A DNA stretch of 18,326 nt from positions 1 through 18,326 of the forward strand of contig CALEIL010000485.1 in assembly GCA_937876435.1 (NCBI GenBank). Direction: 5' to 3'. This DNA is from an uncultured Bacteroidota bacterium (GTDB lineage Bacteria > Bacteroidota > Bacteroidia > Chitinophagales > Saprospiraceae). Shown in pieces: positions 14,646 to 18,326 of this stretch (the stretch's first letter is position 1; each line of letters begins with the position of its first letter). The notes under the pieces were generated by a model. The model was not told the origin of the DNA and did no database searches. It saw only the letters and a program-made list of their open reading frames with translations. The position numbers and the translations under genes were made by a program.

Positions 14646-16058
14646 ATGGAAGTATTCGATGCAATTATTATAGGGTCCGGGCAGGCAGGAAATCCATTAG
14701 CCAAAAAATTTTCCGAAAGAGGGAAAAAAGTAGCTCTTGTCGAGGTGGAAAAGGTGGGAGGTTCCTGTATAAATTATGGATGTACGCCCACAAAAACACT
14801 GGTAGGGATCGCGAAACAAGTTTTTCAGGCCAGGAAAGCTGAAAATTATGGCCTTACTTTAAAGAATGACCAACCCGATTACGAGTTGGTCGACCGTCAG
14901 ATGGATAAGGTTGTAAGCGATTCGCGCGAGGGATTGAAGGACTCCTTGACTCAGGATCCCAACATTACGCTTTTTCATGGAAGGGGTCTTTTTTCGGGAC
15001 ACAAAGAAGTTCTTGTGGAATTCCCGGAATCGCGCCACAAAACCATCACAGCCAATCTGATATTTATCGATACCGGGGTCCGGGCGAATGTGCCCGGGAT
15101 CGAAGGATTGGATTCCGTTAAATATTATACTTCCAAAACCATTATGGACCTCGATAGCCTGCCTGATCATTTAATGATAATTGGTGGCGGCTCTATCGCG
15201 CTTGAATTTTCACAGATTTTCCGACGGATGGGCAGTCAGGTTACGGTTATAGAGCAAGAACCCCGCTTGCTTCCGACGGAAGATGATGATGTGGGACGAA
15301 TGGTGACCCAAATCATTGAAACGGAAGGCGTGAAAGTGATCACCCATGCATCCGTCGGGCGAGTACACCCAGCCCCGGAGGAGGGCATTGAGGTAGAAGT
15401 CACATCCGAAGATAAATTATTTAAAATATCGGGCACTCATCTTCTGGTGGCCACCGGAACGGTGCCCAATACGGAGGATTTGGATCTTACAAAAACCGGG
15501 GTTCAGACCGATGAGAAAGGATTTATACCGGTCAACGAACATTTGGAAACTTCGCAAGCAGGAATTTATGCGCTGGGGGATGTAAAAGGTGGTCCGGCGT
15601 TCACGCATGTGTCCTATCACGATCATCTCGTGGTTACAGATCATTTATTTGGTCCGGGTACCTCTTCAATCCAGGATCGCCTGGTTCCCTATTGCCTCTT
15701 CACCGATCCCGAGCTTGGAAGAATCGGCCTCACCGAAAAAGAAGCCCGAAAAAAGAACGTTGATTTTTCGGTAGCAAAAATAAAAACCTCCTCCATATCC
15801 AGAGCGGTCGAAACGGATGAAACCACGGGATTTATAAAAGCCATCGTGGACAACAACACCAGAAAAATTCTGGGCGTGGCTGCTATATGTTCGGTCGGGG
15901 GTGAATTGATGTCGCTATTGCAAATCGCCATGCTAGGCGGGATGACCTATGACCGGTTACGCGACACGATGTTTGCCCATCCTACTTATGCCGAAGCTAT
16001 TAATAATCTTTTTAATGAATCCAACATAAAACCCGGGGTGACCAATGACGGAACTTAA
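14646..16058 (+). CDS. Class I pyridine nucleotide-disulfide oxidoreductase within the egt operon
   Basis: This FAD-dependent disulfide reductase has 470 residues. It has an N-terminal FAD dinucleotide fold (IIIGSGQAG, 7-15), the redox-active pair Cys41 and Cys46 in GGSCINYGCTPTK, an NAD(P) fold (IIGGGSIALEF, 178-188) with Glu203 after its second strand, favouring NADH, and a second FAD motif YALGDV (308-313). The C-terminal dimer domain has the catalytic His445-x4-Glu450 in HPTYAEA. The whole active site is therefore present, as in lipoamide dehydrogenase and MerA-like enzymes. An upstream in-frame GTG at 14601 would overlap egtD and add 15 unrelated residues, so ATG 14646 is preferred. It lies between egtD and egtB and overlaps egtB by 14 nt. 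It may reduce ergothioneine disulfide or another low-molecular-weight disulfide. That is inference from position. Confidence 0.85.
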   Translation: MEVFDAIIIGSGQAGNPLAKKFSERGKKVALVEVEKVGGSCINYGCTPTKTLVGIAKQVFQARKAENYGLTLKNDQPDYELVDRQMDKVVSDSREGLKDSLTQDPNITLFHGRGLFSGHKEVLVEFPESRHKTITANLIFIDTGVRANVPGIEGLDSVKYYTSKTIMDLDSLPDHLMIIGGGSIALEFSQIFRRMGSQVTVIEQEPRLLPTEDDDVGRMVTQIIETEGVKVITHASVGRVHPAPEEGIEVEVTSEDKLFKISGTHLLVATGTVPNTEDLDLTKTGVQTDEKGFIPVNEHLETSQAGIYALGDVKGGPAFTHVSYHDHLVVTDHLFGPGTSSIQDRLVPYCLFTDPELGRIGLTEKEARKKNVDFSVAKIKTSSISRAVETDETTGFIKAIVDNNTRKILGVAAICSVGGELMSLLQIAMLGGMTYDRLRDTMFAHPTYAEAINNLFNESNIKPGVTNDGT

Positions 16059-17253
16059 AGACCTATATCGAAGAGTACGCAACAGAAGCAACGAAATCTG
16101 CTCGACGCTGAAAACGGAGGACTACGTGGTGCAGCCCATAGTAGATGTAAGCCCGCCCAAATGGCATCTGGGACATACCTCCTGGTTTTTTGAATCATTT
16201 ATATTGGAGCCACACTTTCCGGATTATCAGCTATTCGACCCTTCTTATTCCTTTGTATTCAACAGTTACTACGAAAGTTTTGGCACCCGTGTTATCCGAA
16301 CGGATCGCGGCAATCTAAGCCGGCCGACCGTCGATGAGGTCTACCAGTACCGAAAACACGTGGATGCCGCCATGGACGAGTTGCTCAGTGGAGCTATAAG
16401 TGAGGAACTGAATATGTTAACCGTCCTGGGGCTCAATCACGAAGAGCAGCATCAGGAATTGCTGGGGAGAGATATCAAATATATTTTAGGGCATAATCCC
16501 CTTTTCCCTGAGTACCGTGAAATTTCGGAACCAGTTCACGCAGAGGTGGCTTCTGAGGAATTTATTGAAATAGAGGAAGGTCTATATGACATTGGGTTTA
16601 GTGGTGAGGGATTTTGTTTCGACAACGAATTGGGCCGTCACAAGGTCTTCCTTCCGGGATACAAGATAGCAAAAGGACTGGTCACGAACAGACAGTACCT
16701 CCAATTCATCGATGACGAAGGGTATCTCCAACATCAGTACTGGCATGCTGAAGGTCTGGACTGGGTAAAAAAGAACCACATCCGTGCCCCGCTATACTGG
16801 CATTGGATGGAAGGACAATGGCATTATTACAAGGCCTCCGGAATTCAGCCGTTGAAACAGGACGAACCCGTGTCGCACATAAGTTATTACGAAGCCTCCG
16901 CTTTTGCTGCGTGGAAGGGCTTGCGGATTCCGACGGAATTTGAATGGGAAGCTGCCTCCAGTCAAATTGGATGGGGCGACAGGTGGGAATGGACGGGCAG
17001 CGCTTATCTTCCGTATCCCGGATTTGTCAGAGCACCGGGCGCGATCGGAGAATACAATGGCAAATTTATGGTGAGTCAAATGGTTCTCAGGGGGGCTTCT
17101 ATCGTCACGGCTCCGGGACACAGCCGATCAAGCTACCGGAATTTCTTCCATCCGTATTTGAGATGGCAATACACCGGAATCCGGCTGGCCCAGAACGTCC
17201 AACCGGATAACAGAATCAGCTACATGACTCCATCTCAGGACATGGATGAATAG
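16045..17253 (+). CDS. egtB: Ergothioneine sulfoxide synthase (EgtB family)
   Basis: EgtB is a non-heme iron enzyme that uses oxygen to join hercynine to a cysteine-type thiol as a sulfoxide. The 402-residue product has a DinB-like helical domain (about 1-155) and a formylglycine-generating-enzyme-like domain (about 175-385). Iron ligands are His44 (WHLGHTSWF), His132 and His136 in HEEQHQE. The C-terminal signature GEYNGKFMVSQMVLRG, followed by YRNFFHPYLRWQYTGIRLA, is typical of EgtB. FNSYYESFG (72-80) resembles the double-Tyr motif of the Chloracidobacterium-type enzyme, which accepts cysteine directly; that would remove the need for EgtC. The ATG overlaps the reductase gene by 14 nt. Its 3' end overlaps the convergent nagA-like gene by 19 bp. 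The selenoneine homologue SenA is less likely, since no senB or senC partner is seen. Confidence 0.88.
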   Translation: MTELKDLYRRVRNRSNEICSTLKTEDYVVQPIVDVSPPKWHLGHTSWFFESFILEPHFPDYQLFDPSYSFVFNSYYESFGTRVIRTDRGNLSRPTVDEVYQYRKHVDAAMDELLSGAISEELNMLTVLGLNHEEQHQELLGRDIKYILGHNPLFPEYREISEPVHAEVASEEFIEIEEGLYDIGFSGEGFCFDNELGRHKVFLPGYKIAKGLVTNRQYLQFIDDEGYLQHQYWHAEGLDWVKKNHIRAPLYWHWMEGQWHYYKASGIQPLKQDEPVSHISYYEASAFAAWKGLRIPTEFEWEAASSQIGWGDRWEWTGSAYLPYPGFVRAPGAIGEYNGKFMVSQMVLRGASIVTAPGHSRSSYRNFFHPYLRWQYTGIRLAQNVQPDNRISYMTPSQDMDE

Positions 17254-18326
17254 ATCACCCGGCCTTTCACGATAGTCATGGAGACCTGAACGTCTTCGTC
17301 AAACAGGATAATATCGGCATCTTTACGCGGTGAAATGGATCCTTTGTGATGATCGATTTTCATGATCCGCGCTGGTACCAGGCTGGCCATTTTAACCGCT
17401 TCCACCAGGGTCACATTCGCTTTTTGAATCATAGTCCGGACGGTCCGGTCCATGGTGGCCACACTCCCTGCAAAGGAAGATCGATCCAACAATTTGGCCA
17501 CTCCGTCTTCTACGATCACCCGAAGCCCATCTTCTTTGGTTCCCAGTATGCTCGGACCTTCACCCATACCGGCAGCCCGCATGGCATCAGTAATCAAAGC
17601 GGTGCGGTCGGTCCCCTTCACCTTGATAATGTATTGCAAAAGAGGTGCGGGAAGGTGAATGCCATCGCCTATGACTTCCACGTCCATCGCGTCCAGTAAA
17701 TAGGTGGCTTCTATGGAACCCGCAAATCGGAACGCATCCCGGCGGGTCACACCCGACATCGCCGAATAAAAATGTGTAGCCAGGGAGAAACCCGATTCGT
17801 GTGCCCGGATGACATCTTCGTATATCGCATCCGTATGTGCTATGGCGGTCAGCACTCCATGCTGCCGCATAAATTCCCCAAATTCGAGAGCACCGGGAAG
17901 TTCCGGTGCTATACTCCAGCGTTTGACAAACGGATACTTTCGAATGACATACTCGTATTCTTCGGGAACCGGATTGCGAATATACCGGGGATCCTGAGCG
18001 CCCTTCTGACTCATCGCCAGATAAGGGCCCTCGATGTGCAATCCGAGAAATTCGGAACCGTTGACATTTTCGTCTGCCGCCTCTTCGTACACCTCGAGTG
18101 TTCTCAAAAAATCTTCCCACTTTCCGGATAATGTCGTGGGAAACATCCCCGTCGTCCCATATCGGGCATGGGTTTCTGCGATATTGAGGAAAGCCTCTAC
18201 CGTACCTTCCATAAAATCACTATCCCCTCCCCCATGGATGTGTATATCGATAAAACCAGGTGCGATATATTTCCCACCTGCCTCTATCCGGGGCACATCA
18301 GGCAACTCTGCACCGGCTTCAAAGAC
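17235..18326 (-). CDS. nagA: N-acetylglucosamine-6-phosphate deacetylase, 5' end cut by the window edge
   Basis: NagA removes the acetyl group from GlcNAc-6-phosphate, feeding amino sugar into glycolysis or cell-wall recycling, in the cytosol. The frame is open to the last base of the window; roughly the first 30 residues of the family length lie outside. An internal TTG at 18305 is not a sensible start, because the coding frame and the small N-terminal beta domain continue upstream. Visible landmarks are PGFIDIHIHGGG with the HxH metal pair, LHIEGPYLA with the metal-binding Glu, AHTDA and THFYSAM with two further His ligands, and the catalytic Asp in ITDAMRAAG. The HxH form suggests a two-metal site, unlike the Q-x-N of the E. 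coli enzyme. It converges on egtB with a 19-bp overlap and no terminator between. Function is unlinked to ergothioneine. Confidence 0.9.
   Translation of the reverse strand, partial: VFEAGAELPDVPRIEAGGKYIAPGFIDIHIHGGGDSDFMEGTVEAFLNIAETHARYGTTGMFPTTLSGKWEDFLRTLEVYEEAADENVNGSEFLGLHIEGPYLAMSQKGAQDPRYIRNPVPEEYEYVIRKYPFVKRWSIAPELPGALEFGEFMRQHGVLTAIAHTDAIYEDVIRAHESGFSLATHFYSAMSGVTRRDAFRFAGSIEATYLLDAMDVEVIGDGIHLPAPLLQYIIKVKGTDRTALITDAMRAAGMGEGPSILGTKEDGLRVIVEDGVAKLLDRSSFAGSVATMDRTVRTMIQKANVTLVEAVKMASLVPARIMKIDHHKGSISPRKDADIILFDEDVQVSMTIVKGRVIYSSMS

Overview
The window looks like a chromosomal segment of a member of the Bacteroidota. Three things point that way: two clean TTG/TTTG-N17-TAnnTTTG promoter elements, A-rich leaders without Shine-Dalgarno sequences, and the character of the genes. 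A Saprospiria-like marine lineage would fit, but that is a guess from style and no phylogenetic marker is present. Coding DNA is moderately GC-rich and spacers are AT-rich. No rRNA, tRNA, CRISPR or insertion sequence was seen.

Layout. (1) The left edge, on the minus strand, holds the first 51 codons of a secreted protein (1-153), a repeat-rich spacer, and a GufA-type ZIP metal transporter (414-1235). A TTAG-N6-CTAA box, as bound by DtxR/MntR-type metalloregulators, lies upstream of the transporter. (2) Eleven plus-strand genes (1577-13112) form one or two operons. Their order is Gfo/Idh/MocA oxidoreductase, SDR, 3-hydroxyacyl-CoA-dehydrogenase-fold protein (HAD1), M19 dipeptidase A, RidA, HAD2, class III aminotransferase, HAD3, M19 dipeptidase B, ceramidase-like hydrolase and a D-threonine-aldolase/D-serine-dehydratase-type PLP enzyme. 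Promoters precede the first gene and ridA. (3) After a 541-bp gap with no convincing gene comes a compact ergothioneine-type operon: egtD, a class I flavin disulfide reductase and egtB (13654-17253). (4) A convergent, edge-truncated nagA-like gene overlaps the end of egtB by 19 bp.

How the genes may work together. The eleven-gene cluster reads as an amino-compound pathway that I cannot match to a described one. The M19 enzymes and the ceramidase-like protein could cleave amide bonds. The dehydrogenases could oxidise hydroxyl groups. The aminotransferase and the D-TA/DSD-type enzyme would handle amino or beta-hydroxy-amino acids, and RidA would clear imines released by PLP chemistry. No transporter or regulator is encoded in the cluster. 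Its most striking feature is three paralogous HAD-fold proteins. HAD1 and HAD2 keep the catalytic Ser/His/Glu/Asn but have lost the usual NAD-ribose Asp. HAD3 has lost Ser, His and Asn and is probably a pseudoenzyme or partner subunit. HAD and M19 genes appear as a repeated pair, which suggests duplication of a module.

The ergothioneine operon has the methyltransferase and the sulfoxide synthase, but no EgtC or EgtE in view. The disulfide reductase between them is an unexpected partner.
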